Shown here: positions 7,254 through 15,266 of the stretch, piece by piece | How positions within the stretch are numbered: position 1 is the first letter of the stretch | How the letters are laid out: every line of letters starts with the position of its first letter | Source of the DNA: an uncultured Blautia sp. | GTDB lineage: Bacteria; Bacillota; Clostridia; Lachnospirales; Lachnospiraceae | NCBI GenBank assembly: GCA_934408705.1 | Contig: CAKRVL010000038.1 | Coordinates: forward strand, 1-21,730 | Length of the DNA: 21,730 nt | Direction: 5' to 3' | Notes under the pieces: model-generated | What the model was told of the DNA's origin: nothing | The model's input: only the letters and a program-made list of their open reading frames with translations | Database searches by the model: none | Translations under genes and position numbers: made by a program

Positions 7254-8107
7254 TGAAAAAGATGAAAGACAGCAGAACTTCTTCGATCGTACTGCATAAT
7301 CTTTTGATCGCAGTACTGGCATTTATCTGGCTGATACCGATTATCTGGCTTTTATGTACTTCCTTCAGTTCCTATCCGGGAATGAACACAAGCACGTTCT
7401 TTCCAGCAAAATGGAGCCTTACAGCGTACCAGAAGCTGTTTCATCCGGATTCCGTGGCACAGTTCCCACAGTGGTTTCTGAATACCTTTATCATCGCGTG
7501 CTTTACCTGTGCTATTTCTACCATGTTCGTGCTTATGGTAGCATATGCCACTTCTGTTATGCGGTTTAAGATGAGAAAGCCACTTATGAACATGGCGGTT
7601 ATCCTGAATCTGTTTCCAGGTATGCTTTCTATGATTGCAGTATATTTCACTTTGAAATCCTTTAACCTGACAAACAGCTATGCTGGTCTTATTATGGTTT
7701 ATTCTGCTTCCTCAGGACTTGGCTATCTGATCGCAAAAGGATTTTTTGATACCGTGCCAAGAGCACTTTGTGAGGCTGCCCGTATTGATGGCTGCAGTGA
7801 GGCAAGAATCTTTTTCCAGATGGTACTTCCAATGAGCCGTCCAATCGTTGTATACACGGTAATCAGCAGCTTCCTGGTTCCATGGATGGACTTCGTATAT
7901 GCGAAGATGATCCTGAATGCAGGTATTTCTTCAAAATACACAGTTGCCATCGGACTTTACAAAATGCTGGATAAGAGTCTGATCAACAATTATTTCACCC
8001 AGTTCTGTGCTGGTGGTGTGCTGGTATCTGTTCCGATATCAATTTTGTTTATGATCATGCAGAAATTTTATGTGGAAGGAATTACAGGTGGTGCTGTAAA
8101 AGGTTGA
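7253..8107 (+). CDS. Sugar ABC transporter permease (MalG/GanQ type)
   Basis: A 284-residue membrane protein of the size and pattern of MalG. It has a first helix at about residues 16-36 (IAVLAFIWLIPIIWLLCTSF) and the family phrase FLNTFIIACFTCAIS-like segment after the extracellular loop. The EAA loop is CEAARIDGCSEARIFFQMVLP at residues 173-193 and the C-terminus ends in KFYVEGITGGAVKG. The last phrase is strongly typical of MalG-family permeases. Its ATG overlaps the stop of the MalF-type gene (TAATG), implying translational coupling; AGGAGGG lies 12 bases upstream. It should pair with the preceding permease one to one, as in other sugar importers of this class. The TraX-like gene starts only six bases after its stop. 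Confidence 0.93.
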   Translation: MKKMKDSRTSSIVLHNLLIAVLAFIWLIPIIWLLCTSFSSYPGMNTSTFFPAKWSLTAYQKLFHPDSVAQFPQWFLNTFIIACFTCAISTMFVLMVAYATSVMRFKMRKPLMNMAVILNLFPGMLSMIAVYFTLKSFNLTNSYAGLIMVYSASSGLGYLIAKGFFDTVPRALCEAARIDGCSEARIFFQMVLPMSRPIVVYTVISSFLVPWMDFVYAKMILNAGISSKYTVAIGLYKMLDKSLINNYFTQFCAGGVLVSVPISILFMIMQKFYVEGITGGAVKG

Positions 8108-8113
8108 TACTAT

Positions 8114-8884
8114 ATGATGGGAAAAAGGGGTGTTGTCTGGAAAACTCCGGACATTACTGCAGATGGTCTGAAAATGTTTGCCTGTGCCTGCATGCTGATC
8201 CGGACCATAGGGATTGTTGTAATTGAAAAAGGAATGATTCATCTGGATAACTATACCCAGGAGAGTCTGAACCAGGCAATGGCCCAGGATTCCCGTCTTA
8301 TGACCCTTGCAGGACTTGGTTCGGTATTCCAGCTGGTGGGTGGATTGGCACTTCCCATATTTGCCTATCTGCTGGTTGAGGGAATCCGGAATACTTCCAG
8401 TTATAAGAAATATATTCTGGCAATGCTGATCACAGCATTTATAAGTGAGATACCTTATGATCTTGCAATGAGCGGTAAAATCCTGGATGCATCCGCTCAG
8501 AATGGCATGTTTACCATGTGTATCTGTCTGATTCTGCTGAAATGTTTGGAAATGACCGAAAGCATAAAGGGTGTCGCAGGAGGCTTTGCAAGACTTCTGG
8601 AAATCCTGGCAGCTATATTATGGACCAATATTTTGCGGTCAGAATATGGGCTATGCATGATACTTTTGACCGCAGTATTTTATTTATTTTATACAAAAAA
8701 TGTGATAAAAACGATCCTTGGAGGGCTGATCAGTCTGATGTATGTGACCGGACCTTTGGCTTTTTACGGATTATGGTGTTACAACGGGGAAAGAAAAAAT
8801 CGTGTTAATAAATATGTATATTATGCTGTTTATCCGGTAAGTCTGCTGGTTCTGGCCGGAGTGGTGAAGGTGCTGAATTTTTAA
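8114..8884 (+). CDS. TraX-family membrane protein
   Basis: A 256-residue polytopic protein with about seven hydrophobic segments. The features LTADGLK-like start (ITADGLKMFACACMLI), LALPIFAYLLVEGIRNTSSYKKYI, ISEIPYDLAMSG, QNGMFTM, and the C-terminal NKYVYYAVYPVSLLVLA fit the TraX family. The founding member acetylates the N-terminus of F pilin; the many copies in Firmicutes have no established substrate. It starts six bases after the MalG-type stop, with only AAAAGG as a weak ribosome site, so translation is probably coupled; ATG 8117 is an alternative start. Position between a sugar permease and a beta-galactosidase is odd for a pilin modifier and suggests acyl transfer to a sugar, lipid or surface polymer, or no functional link. 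Family assignment is fairly sure; function is unknown. Confidence 0.8.
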   Translation: MMGKRGVVWKTPDITADGLKMFACACMLIRTIGIVVIEKGMIHLDNYTQESLNQAMAQDSRLMTLAGLGSVFQLVGGLALPIFAYLLVEGIRNTSSYKKYILAMLITAFISEIPYDLAMSGKILDASAQNGMFTMCICLILLKCLEMTESIKGVAGGFARLLEILAAILWTNILRSEYGLCMILLTAVFYLFYTKNVIKTILGGLISLMYVTGPLAFYGLWCYNGERKNRVNKYVYYAVYPVSLLVLAGVVKVLNF

Positions 8885-8965
8885 TGTTTTCCTGAACGCA
8901 TTCTGGTAACTGGCAGGTATGATTTAGCAGCATATTTTGCAAAAAGCTGTATGAGGAGAAACAAT

Positions 8966-10993
8966 ATGGAATTTAAAACAGATAAATTGCTTCACGGCGG
9001 TGACTATAATCCTGAGCAATGGTTGAAAAGACCGGATATTCTGGAAAAAGATGTGGAAATGCTTAAGGAATCCGGCTGTAATGTAGTCAGTGTCGGGATG
9101 TTTTCCTGGTCAACGCTGGAGCCTGAAGAAGGCGTATTTCAGTTTGGATGGCTTTTGGATGTAATTGACAAATTGTACAAAAACGGGATTTCCACCATTT
9201 TGTCTACCCCCTCTGGTGCGAGACCATTGTGGATGGCCAAGAAATATCCGGAAGTTCTGAGAGTGGATGAGACAAGACACAGAAATCTTTTTGGATTTCG
9301 GCATAATCATTGCTATACATCTCCTGTTTATCGGGAGAAAATCCGTATTATCAACAAAAAACTTGCACAGGAAGTGGGAAATCATCCTGGGGTGATTTTG
9401 TGGCATATTTCAAATGAATATGGCGGAGAGTGTCATTGCCCGCTGTGCCAGGAAGCTTTCCGTAAATGGCTGAAAGAGAAGTATGGAACCATTGAGAATC
9501 TTAATGACCGCTGGTGTACAACCTTCTGGAGCCATACTTATCAGAATTTTGACCAGATCGAGAGCCCATCAAAAATCGGTGAGACGCAGCTGCATGCGCT
9601 GAATCTGGACTGGAAGCGCTTTGTAACCCACCAGACCGCTGATTTTCTTCGTCACGAGATCTGCGCGGTAAGAGAAGGTGGGAGCAAGCTTCCTACAACG
9701 GCCAATCTGATGCACTATTTTGGCGGTCTGGATTACTTTAAGCTTGCAAAAGAAATAGATGTGGTTTCCTGGGATACTTATCCCACCTGGCACAAGGAAG
9801 CTCTTATTGATACGGCATATGATAACGGAATGTGTCATGACCTGATCCGTTCCCTGAAAGTGGGCCAGCCGTTTTTACAGATGGAATCCTGTCCGTCCTC
9901 TACGAACTGGCAGAGTGTGAGCAGGCTGAAAAAGCCAGGAATGCTGTTTGCACAGTCTATGCAGGCTATTGCTCATGGAAGTGACGGTGCTTTGTACTTC
10001 CAGATTCGCCAGAGCCGCGGTGCTTCTGAGAAGTTTCATGGTGCTGTGATCGACCATTACGGTGGCAACGATACAAGAGTATTTAAGGAAGTGGCACAGG
10101 TAGGAGAAAGTCTGAAACAGCTGAAAGAACTGACCGGAACAACGGTAAAAAGCCAGGTGGCAATGATCTATGACTGGGACAGCCAGTGGGCTATGGAGGA
10201 CAGCCAGGGCCCCAGAAACAAAGGACTTCATTATCTGGAAACCATGTTGAAATATTACAGAGGCTTCCGTAAGCAAGGTCTGAACGTGGACCTGATCGAT
10301 ATGACCTGCAGCCTGGATTCCTACAAGATTCTGGCAATGCCTATGGTTTATATGTTTAAAGAAGGATTCCCTGAAAAAGTACGCCGGTTTGTGGAAAACG
10401 GAGGTACACTGATTACCAGCTGTTGGTCTGGAATCGCAGACGATACAGATCGCTGCTATCTGGGGGGAACTCCTTATGGACTTATGGATGTGCTGGGTGT
10501 GAGAAGTACAGAGATTGACGGACTTTATGACTGGGAAGAGAATCAGATGGTTCCGGTTTCCGGCAACAGTCTTGGTATGGAGAAGACCTATACCTGTCAG
10601 TATCTGTGTGATCTCGTGGAGCTTCGCGGGGCAACTTCTGTAATGAGCTATGGAAGTGACTTCTATCAGGGCTATCCATGTGTAACAGCTCATGAATATG
10701 GAAAAGGAAAAGCCTGGTATGTGGCTGCCATTGGTCAGAAAGAGTTTTATTCAGAGTTTCTTAAGAAGATAGTAAAGGAGAGCGGTGTATCCTGTGGAAT
10801 TCAAGAGCAGATTCCGGATGCGCTTGAGATCACTGTAAGAGAAAGTGAAAATGAAAAGTATTACATTTACCAGAATTTCGGAACAGAAGCAGTGAAAGTA
10901 CCTGTGCCGGAGGGGGAATGCAGCTGGATTTATGGAAATCCGGAAAAACTGCTGAAGGTTTATGAGCTGGCAGTAATTAAAATAAAGAAATAA
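8966..10993 (+). CDS. GH42 beta-galactosidase
   Basis: A 675-residue glycoside hydrolase that releases terminal beta-galactose from imported oligosaccharides; no signal peptide, so it acts in the cytoplasm. The TIM barrel (about 1-385) starts LLHGGDYNPEQW. The acid/base glutamate is E151 in HISNEYGG and the nucleophile E307 in LQMESCPSSTNWQ. Cysteines C116, C156, C158 and C161 (CHCPLC) match the zinc site of the Thermus A4 GH42 enzyme. The trimerisation domain (about 390-590) includes LIDMTCSLDSYKILAMPM, and a small beta domain ends the protein. GAGGAGA (8953-8959) overlaps an upstream ATG at 8951 and is well spaced for 8966, so the later start is used. Last gene of the operon, followed by a terminator. 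Resembles GanA; substrates could include galactan-derived or human-milk-type galactosides. Confidence 0.95.
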   Translation: MEFKTDKLLHGGDYNPEQWLKRPDILEKDVEMLKESGCNVVSVGMFSWSTLEPEEGVFQFGWLLDVIDKLYKNGISTILSTPSGARPLWMAKKYPEVLRVDETRHRNLFGFRHNHCYTSPVYREKIRIINKKLAQEVGNHPGVILWHISNEYGGECHCPLCQEAFRKWLKEKYGTIENLNDRWCTTFWSHTYQNFDQIESPSKIGETQLHALNLDWKRFVTHQTADFLRHEICAVREGGSKLPTTANLMHYFGGLDYFKLAKEIDVVSWDTYPTWHKEALIDTAYDNGMCHDLIRSLKVGQPFLQMESCPSSTNWQSVSRLKKPGMLFAQSMQAIAHGSDGALYFQIRQSRGASEKFHGAVIDHYGGNDTRVFKEVAQVGESLKQLKELTGTTVKSQVAMIYDWDSQWAMEDSQGPRNKGLHYLETMLKYYRGFRKQGLNVDLIDMTCSLDSYKILAMPMVYMFKEGFPEKVRRFVENGGTLITSCWSGIADDTDRCYLGGTPYGLMDVLGVRSTEIDGLYDWEENQMVPVSGNSLGMEKTYTCQYLCDLVELRGATSVMSYGSDFYQGYPCVTAHEYGKGKAWYVAAIGQKEFYSEFLKKIVKESGVSCGIQEQIPDALEITVRESENEKYYIYQNFGTEAVKVPVPEGECSWIYGNPEKLLKVYELAVIKIKK

Positions 10994-10998
10994 ACCCA

Positions 10999-11030
10999 AG
11001 GGTGCTGCAGATTTGCAGCGCTCTTTTTTC
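10999..11030 (+). terminator. Terminator of the galactoside operon
   Basis: AGGGTGCTGCA (10999-11009) pairs with TGCAGCGCTCT (11014-11024) through two G-T pairs, with a four-base loop and a following T run. It begins five bases after the GH42 stop. Confidence 0.85.
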
Positions 11031-11066
11031 TTACAAAACAGACAAAAAGGAATGCTGAAGAATAAG

Positions 11067-11095
11067 TTGCAATGCGAAATTGGGAATGGTATTCT
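11067..11095 (+). promoter_or_regulatory. Promoter of the AraC-type gene
   Basis: TTGCAA (11067-11072) and TATTCT (11090-11095) are 17 bases apart, and TGG directly before the -10 box gives an extended -10. Transcription would start near 11102, leaving a leader of only about 16 bases before the GTG start. Confidence 0.6.
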
Positions 11096-11117
11096 AAAGA
11101 ATAGAAGGAGGTGCCCT

Positions 11118-12101
11118 GTGCAAAAGGAACTATTGGAACAGCTTCGTAAAATTACAGAAGAAGAAAAAAGAATTTTAAATGGAGAGGCAGAAGTGGACAA
11201 GGATCTTTACACATCCGGCAGTGGTTTTACCGTTGACAGCAGCAAAATGTTGGAAGAGGGAAAGCTGATCGCAATCCGTACCCATACCAGATTTGTTCAT
11301 TTTCCCCTTCATCGTCATAATTATGTGGAAGTGTTATATGTGTGCGAGGGATCCCTTACTAATATTATAGATAGCAAACAAGTCATTGTGGGAAAGGGGG
11401 AGTTGCTCTTTCTTAACCAGTTTACCCATCATGAAATCCTGGCGGCAGGCAGGAATGATATTGCCATTAATTTTATGATCTTGCCGGAATTTTTCGATGT
11501 GGCATATTCAATGGCTGGAAACAACAATGTTCTGGCAGATTTTCTTGTGAATGTATTGCGCCGGGATAACCAGCAGGGAGAATATCTACATTTTAAAGTA
11601 TCAGAAGTGCTGCAGATTCAGAATCTTCTTGAAAATATTATCTATTCTCTTGTAACAGGAAGGGGTAATCAGAACAAAATCAATCAGACCACAATGGGGC
11701 TTATTTTTTTATATCTGATGGATTCAGTCCAGTATGTTGAGATGCGTCTGCCCAATCAGTATGAGAATATGTTATCCATGACTACCCTGGATTATATTGA
11801 GCAGAAATACCGCACTGCTACATTGACAGAGCTATGCGATATACTTCATCTTCCTATGCATGTATTAAGTAAAATGATAAAGAAAACCACAGGCTTTAAT
11901 TTTAAGGAACTTCTTCAGCGGAAACGCCTTAGTAAGGCCGTGGAGCTGATGTGTGAAACAGACCTTCCTATCAGTGACATAATTGCAGCGGTGGGATATG
12001 AGAATAACAGCTATTTTCATCGTGTATTCAAAGAAAGATATAAAATGACACCACGAGCTTTCCGCGTGGCTAATAAGAAAAATGATAAAGTAAGATTATG
12101 A
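11118..12101 (+). CDS. AraC-family regulator with cupin sensor domain
   Basis: A 327-residue regulator. The N-terminal half has a cupin sensor: FPLHRHNYVEVLYVCEGSL, then GKGELLFLNQFTHHEI, typical of AraC regulators of sugar use. The C-terminal AraC DNA-binding domain (about 224-320) has both helix-turn-helix units, including LTELCDILHLPMHVLSKMIK and ISDIIAAVGYENNSYFHRVFKERY, ending TPRAFR. The open frame extends back to 11013, but that start lies inside the upstream terminator. AAGGAGG (11105-11111) is six bases before GTG 11118, so GTG is the start. It has its own promoter and may control the galactoside operon before it or the nucleoside importer after it; the sequence does not decide. Confidence 0.9.
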   Translation: MQKELLEQLRKITEEEKRILNGEAEVDKDLYTSGSGFTVDSSKMLEEGKLIAIRTHTRFVHFPLHRHNYVEVLYVCEGSLTNIIDSKQVIVGKGELLFLNQFTHHEILAAGRNDIAINFMILPEFFDVAYSMAGNNNVLADFLVNVLRRDNQQGEYLHFKVSEVLQIQNLLENIIYSLVTGRGNQNKINQTTMGLIFLYLMDSVQYVEMRLPNQYENMLSMTTLDYIEQKYRTATLTELCDILHLPMHVLSKMIKKTTGFNFKELLQRKRLSKAVELMCETDLPISDIIAAVGYENNSYFHRVFKERYKMTPRAFRVANKKNDKVRL

Positions 12102-12141
12102 AGAATGTGTAAAAGTATTCTTACAAAAAATTTATCATTTG

Positions 12142-12160
12142 TTCAAAAATAATTTTTGAA
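12142..12160. promoter_or_regulatory. Perfect 19-base palindrome before nucleoside operon
   Basis: TTCAAAAATAATTTTTGAA is a perfect odd-centred palindrome lying 14 bases before the -35 box at 12175. It follows the AraC-type gene by 40 bases. It is too AT-rich to be a good RNA terminator, so a protein-binding site for activation or repression is the better reading. Confidence 0.45.
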
Positions 12161-12174
12161 TTGTTTATAAAAGG

Positions 12175-12203
12175 TTGACATTCAATTGGAAAAAAAATAA
12201 AAT
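12175..12203 (+). promoter_or_regulatory. Promoter of the nucleoside importer operon
   Basis: Consensus TTGACA (12175-12180) and TAAAAT (12198-12203) are separated by 17 bases with an A-rich spacer. Start expected near 12210, giving a leader of about 73 bases in which I see no known riboswitch. Confidence 0.8.
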
Positions 12204-12282
12204 AACTATAACGTTTAAGATTTTTCTTATTATATAGAGGGGAAAAGTCTCAGGCAAATAAAAATATCAAGGAGGAAGTAAA

Positions 12283-13587
12283 ATGAAAAAAATGTGTAAA
12301 AAAATTGTCAGTCTTCTTCTTGCAGCAGTGATGGTGCTCACAATGACCGCCTTCGCTTCTGTTGTTTATGCCGCTGACGAGGACAGCGTTGAAGCTGATC
12401 CGAACTTCAAGATGGGAGTTATTCTTGTAGGTGATGAGACAGAAGGTTATTCAGCAGCTCATATCGCTGGTGTTAAGGAAGCTGCTAAAGAGCTGGGCCT
12501 TGACGACAGTCAGATCATCTGGAAATACAAAGTTCCGGAAGATTCCAGCTGCTACGATGCAGCAATCGACCTTGTCGGACAGGGATGCTCTATGGTAATC
12601 GGTAACAGCTATGGACATCAGACATATCTGGTACAGGCTGCTCAGGAATATCCGGATGTAACATTCGTTTCCATGACAGGTGATTTTGCAGCAATCAGTG
12701 GATGTGAGAATTTCAAGAATGCATTTACCAACATCTATGAATCCCGCTATGTATCCGGTGTCGTAGCTGGTCTGAAGCTGAAAGAGATTCTTGAGGATGG
12801 TACTCTTACTTCAGAGACACAGCCAGACAGCTTTGATGCAGATGGCAATGTAAAGGTTGGTTATGTTGGAGCATTCAGCTACGCTGAGGTTGTTTCCGGT
12901 TATACTGCATTCTACCTTGGTATTAAGAGCGTTGTTCCGAATGTTGTAATGGAAGTTAAGTACACAAACTCCTGGTTTGATATTGACAAAGAGGGTGCAG
13001 CAGCTGAGGCACTTATTGCAAACGGCTGTGTGATCATCGGACAGCATGCAGACTCTACAGGTGCTCCTGCAGCTACACAGAAGCTTCACGATGATGGCAA
13101 GATTTGCTACTCTGTAGGCTACAATATTGATATGCTTGAGACTGCTCCTACAGCAGCACTTACCTCTGCAACCAATAACTGGGCAGTATATTACAAACAT
13201 GCAATCGCAACTGTAATGGGCGGCGGAGATCTTGAGCAGGATTGGTCTGCAGGATATAATGATGATGCAGTAGGAATCACAGCACTTGGTGAGTCCTGTG
13301 CTGAAGGAACTGCAGATTATGTTGCTGACGTTGAAAGCAAGCTGAAAGATGGTTCTCTTCAGGTATTTGATACCTCTACATTTACTGTAGGCGGTGAGGA
13401 AGTTACTTCTGCACCGGTTGATCTTTCCTTCATGGATTACACAACTGATCCTGCAACTGTTGTATATCAGGGCGAGACTGTTGAAGCAATCGAGGATGGA
13501 CATTTTGCAGAGTCCACATTCAGAAGTGCCCCATACTTTACACTTCGTATTGATGGAATCACAGAGGATGCAGACGCTGTTGAATAA
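12283..13587 (+). CDS. BMP-family nucleoside-binding protein
   Basis: A 434-residue exported binding protein of the BMP/PnrA (Med) family, which bind purine nucleosides for ABC uptake. The signal peptide is MKKMCKKIVSLLLAAVMVLT followed by AFASVVYAAD, with cleavage expected after YAA. There is no lipobox cysteine, unusual for a binding protein in a Gram-positive cell. The mature part opens with FKMGVILVGDETEGYSAAHIAGV, and has VIGNSYGHQTYL, FTNIYESRYVSGVVAGLK, VGYVGAFSYAEVVSGYTAFYLG, and CVIIGQHADSTGAPAATQK, all diagnostic of the family. GGAGG (12271-12275) is seven bases before the ATG. It heads the operon for the double ATPase and two permeases. The length exceeds the usual 350 or so because of a C-terminal addition after about residue 350. 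Confidence 0.9.
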   Translation: MKKMCKKIVSLLLAAVMVLTMTAFASVVYAADEDSVEADPNFKMGVILVGDETEGYSAAHIAGVKEAAKELGLDDSQIIWKYKVPEDSSCYDAAIDLVGQGCSMVIGNSYGHQTYLVQAAQEYPDVTFVSMTGDFAAISGCENFKNAFTNIYESRYVSGVVAGLKLKEILEDGTLTSETQPDSFDADGNVKVGYVGAFSYAEVVSGYTAFYLGIKSVVPNVVMEVKYTNSWFDIDKEGAAAEALIANGCVIIGQHADSTGAPAATQKLHDDGKICYSVGYNIDMLETAPTAALTSATNNWAVYYKHAIATVMGGGDLEQDWSAGYNDDAVGITALGESCAEGTADYVADVESKLKDGSLQVFDTSTFTVGGEEVTSAPVDLSFMDYTTDPATVVYQGETVEAIEDGHFAESTFRSAPYFTLRIDGITEDADAVE

Positions 13588-13619
13588 ATAATCTGAGAAA
13601 CCACGAATTACATGAATCC

Positions 13620-13650
13620 AAAAGGGGAGCTCTAAAAAGCTTCCCTTTTG
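13620..13650 (+). terminator. Intercistronic hairpin, probably partial terminator
   Basis: AAAAGGGGAGC (13620-13630) pairs with GCTTCCCTTTT (13639-13649), 11 pairs with one G-T. The T run is in the stem itself, so read-through is likely. It would leave the binding protein more abundant than the membrane parts. Confidence 0.6.
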
Positions 13651-13676
13651 TTAGCTTTGTTCACAGTTACAGTAAA

Positions 13677-13699
13677 GCTGTATCAGAATAGGATACAGC
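13677..13699 (+). other. Perfect hairpin before ATPase gene
   Basis: GCTGTATC (13677-13684) and GATACAGC (13692-13699) form eight perfect pairs with a seven-base loop, about 17 bases before the ribosome site. Role unknown; it may modulate translation from the weak TTG start. Confidence 0.5.
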
Positions 13700-13733
13700 G
13701 CTAAAAAAATAAAGGGAAGGGAGGCACAACACT

Positions 13734-15266
13734 TTGGAATATGCCATACAGTTAAAAAATGTTACCAAAACATTTGGGAAAGTTGTTGCCAACAAAAATG
13801 TAAACCTTGATGTAAAAAAAGGTGAGATCCTCTCCCTCCTGGGAGAAAACGGAAGTGGAAAAACCACTTTAATGAACATGATTTCCGGTATTTATTTTCC
13901 GGATTCAGGAGAGATTCAGGTAGATGGAAAGCGTGTGGAGATCCGTTCACCAAAAGATGCCTACGATCTGGGAATCGGTATGATTCACCAGCACTTTAAA
14001 CTGATCGACGTCTTCAGTGCCACTGAGAATATTGCACTTGGTCTTGATAAAAAGCAGAAATTTGATCTGAAAGAGGTTCGTAAAAAAGCACAGGCTATCT
14101 GTGACAGATATCACTTTGAACTGGATCTGGATCAGAAGGTTTACGAGATGAGTGTATCTCAGAAACAGACGCTGGAAATTGTAAAGGTTCTTTACAGAGG
14201 CGCAAATATTCTGATCCTGGACGAGCCAACAGCGGTACTGACACCTCAGGAGACAGCCCGTCTGTTTGAGGTTATCAGGAATATGAAAGCAGATAACAAA
14301 TCAGTTATCATTATTACTCATAAGCTTCATGAGGTTCTGGAGATTTCTGACCGTGTTGCCATTCTGAGAAAAGGAGAGTATATAGGTACCGTAGATACCT
14401 GTGAGGCTACTGAAAATTCTCTCACAGAGATGATGGTTGGTAAGAAGGTGGAACTGAATATTGCACGCTCTGCGCCTGTAAATCCGGTGAAACGACTTTC
14501 CGTTTCCCATCTGACGGTGTATAACCGTGAGGAGATTAAAGTACTGGACGATGTCAGCTTTGACGTTTATGGCGGTGAGATCCTGGGAATTGCCGGAATT
14601 TCCGGAAATGGACAGAAAGAGCTTCTGGAAGCCATTGCAGGCCTTCAGATCACAGGTCAGGGCAGCAGCATCGAATTTTATGAAAGAGGAAAAGAAGACC
14701 AGCCTCTTCAGCTGGTTGGAAAAACGCCGAAGAAAATTCGTGATGCAGGTGTTCACCTTGCATTTGTACCGGAAGACCGTCTTGGAATGGGACTTGTAGG
14801 TTCTATGGGTATGACAGGAAATATGCTTCTGAAAAGCTATGGAAAAGGTGCATCCCCGCTTACAGACATGCGTACTCCCAAGAAGATGGCAGAGAAGGTT
14901 AAGGAAGAGCTTGAAGTTGTGACTCCAAGTCTGAATACTCCGGTATCCCGTCTTTCCGGAGGAAATGTACAGAAGGTTCTTGTTGGCCGTGAGATTGCAG
15001 AAGCACCTACTGTACTGATGACTGCCTATGCAGTGCGTGGTCTTGATATCAATACCTCTTATACCATCTATAATCTTCTGGATGAAGAGAAGAAAGAGGG
15101 GGTTGCCGTAGTCTATGTAGGTGAGGATCTGGACGTTCTCATTGATCTGTGTGATCGTATCCTGGTACTTTGCGGCGGTAAAGAGAATGGTATTCTGGAT
15201 GCCAGAACGACTACGAAAGAAGAAGTTGGACTTCTTATGACAAATCTTCGGAAGGAGGGAAAATAA
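13734..15266 (+). CDS. Nucleoside ABC transporter ATPase, double NBD (NupO/NupA type)
   Basis: A 510-residue protein with two fused ATPase domains, as in RbsA and YufO/NupA. Domain 1 (about 1-235) has an intact Walker A GENGSGKT (37-44), Walker B with ILILDEPTAVLTPQET and an H-loop IITHK; its signature reads MSVSQKQ, with serine where glycine is usual. Domain 2 (about 250-500) has a degenerate Walker A (GISGNGQKE) and a Walker B region reading VLMTAYAVRGLD, lacking both acidic residues. Its signature LSGGNVQK is intact. Hence one canonical and one degraded ATP site. Translation starts at TTG: AAGGGAGG lies nine bases upstream and no in-frame ATG precedes the conserved domain. TAA abuts the ATG of the first permease. 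Confidence 0.93.
   Translation: MEYAIQLKNVTKTFGKVVANKNVNLDVKKGEILSLLGENGSGKTTLMNMISGIYFPDSGEIQVDGKRVEIRSPKDAYDLGIGMIHQHFKLIDVFSATENIALGLDKKQKFDLKEVRKKAQAICDRYHFELDLDQKVYEMSVSQKQTLEIVKVLYRGANILILDEPTAVLTPQETARLFEVIRNMKADNKSVIIITHKLHEVLEISDRVAILRKGEYIGTVDTCEATENSLTEMMVGKKVELNIARSAPVNPVKRLSVSHLTVYNREEIKVLDDVSFDVYGGEILGIAGISGNGQKELLEAIAGLQITGQGSSIEFYERGKEDQPLQLVGKTPKKIRDAGVHLAFVPEDRLGMGLVGSMGMTGNMLLKSYGKGASPLTDMRTPKKMAEKVKEELEVVTPSLNTPVSRLSGGNVQKVLVGREIAEAPTVLMTAYAVRGLDINTSYTIYNLLDEEKKEGVAVVYVGEDLDVLIDLCDRILVLCGGKENGILDARTTTKEEVGLLMTNLRKEGK

Noticed and set aside
8885..8965. Separate promoter for the GH42 gene
   Set aside because: No -35/-10 pair with acceptable spacing was found; cotranscription from the operon promoter is simpler.
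9875..10693. 272-residue minus-strand ORF
   Set aside because: Fully antisense to the GH42 gene, rich in His and Cys as expected for a shadow frame, and without a ribosome site.
12210..12282. Purine or preQ1 riboswitch in the nucleoside operon leader
   Set aside because: The leader lacks the conserved cores of the purine and preQ1-I classes as I know them, and no convincing long stem is visible.
12811..13503. 230-residue minus-strand ORF, Cys/Ser-rich
   Set aside because: Shadow of the BMP gene; the repeated Cys and Ser arise from the complement of Ala/Glu codons.
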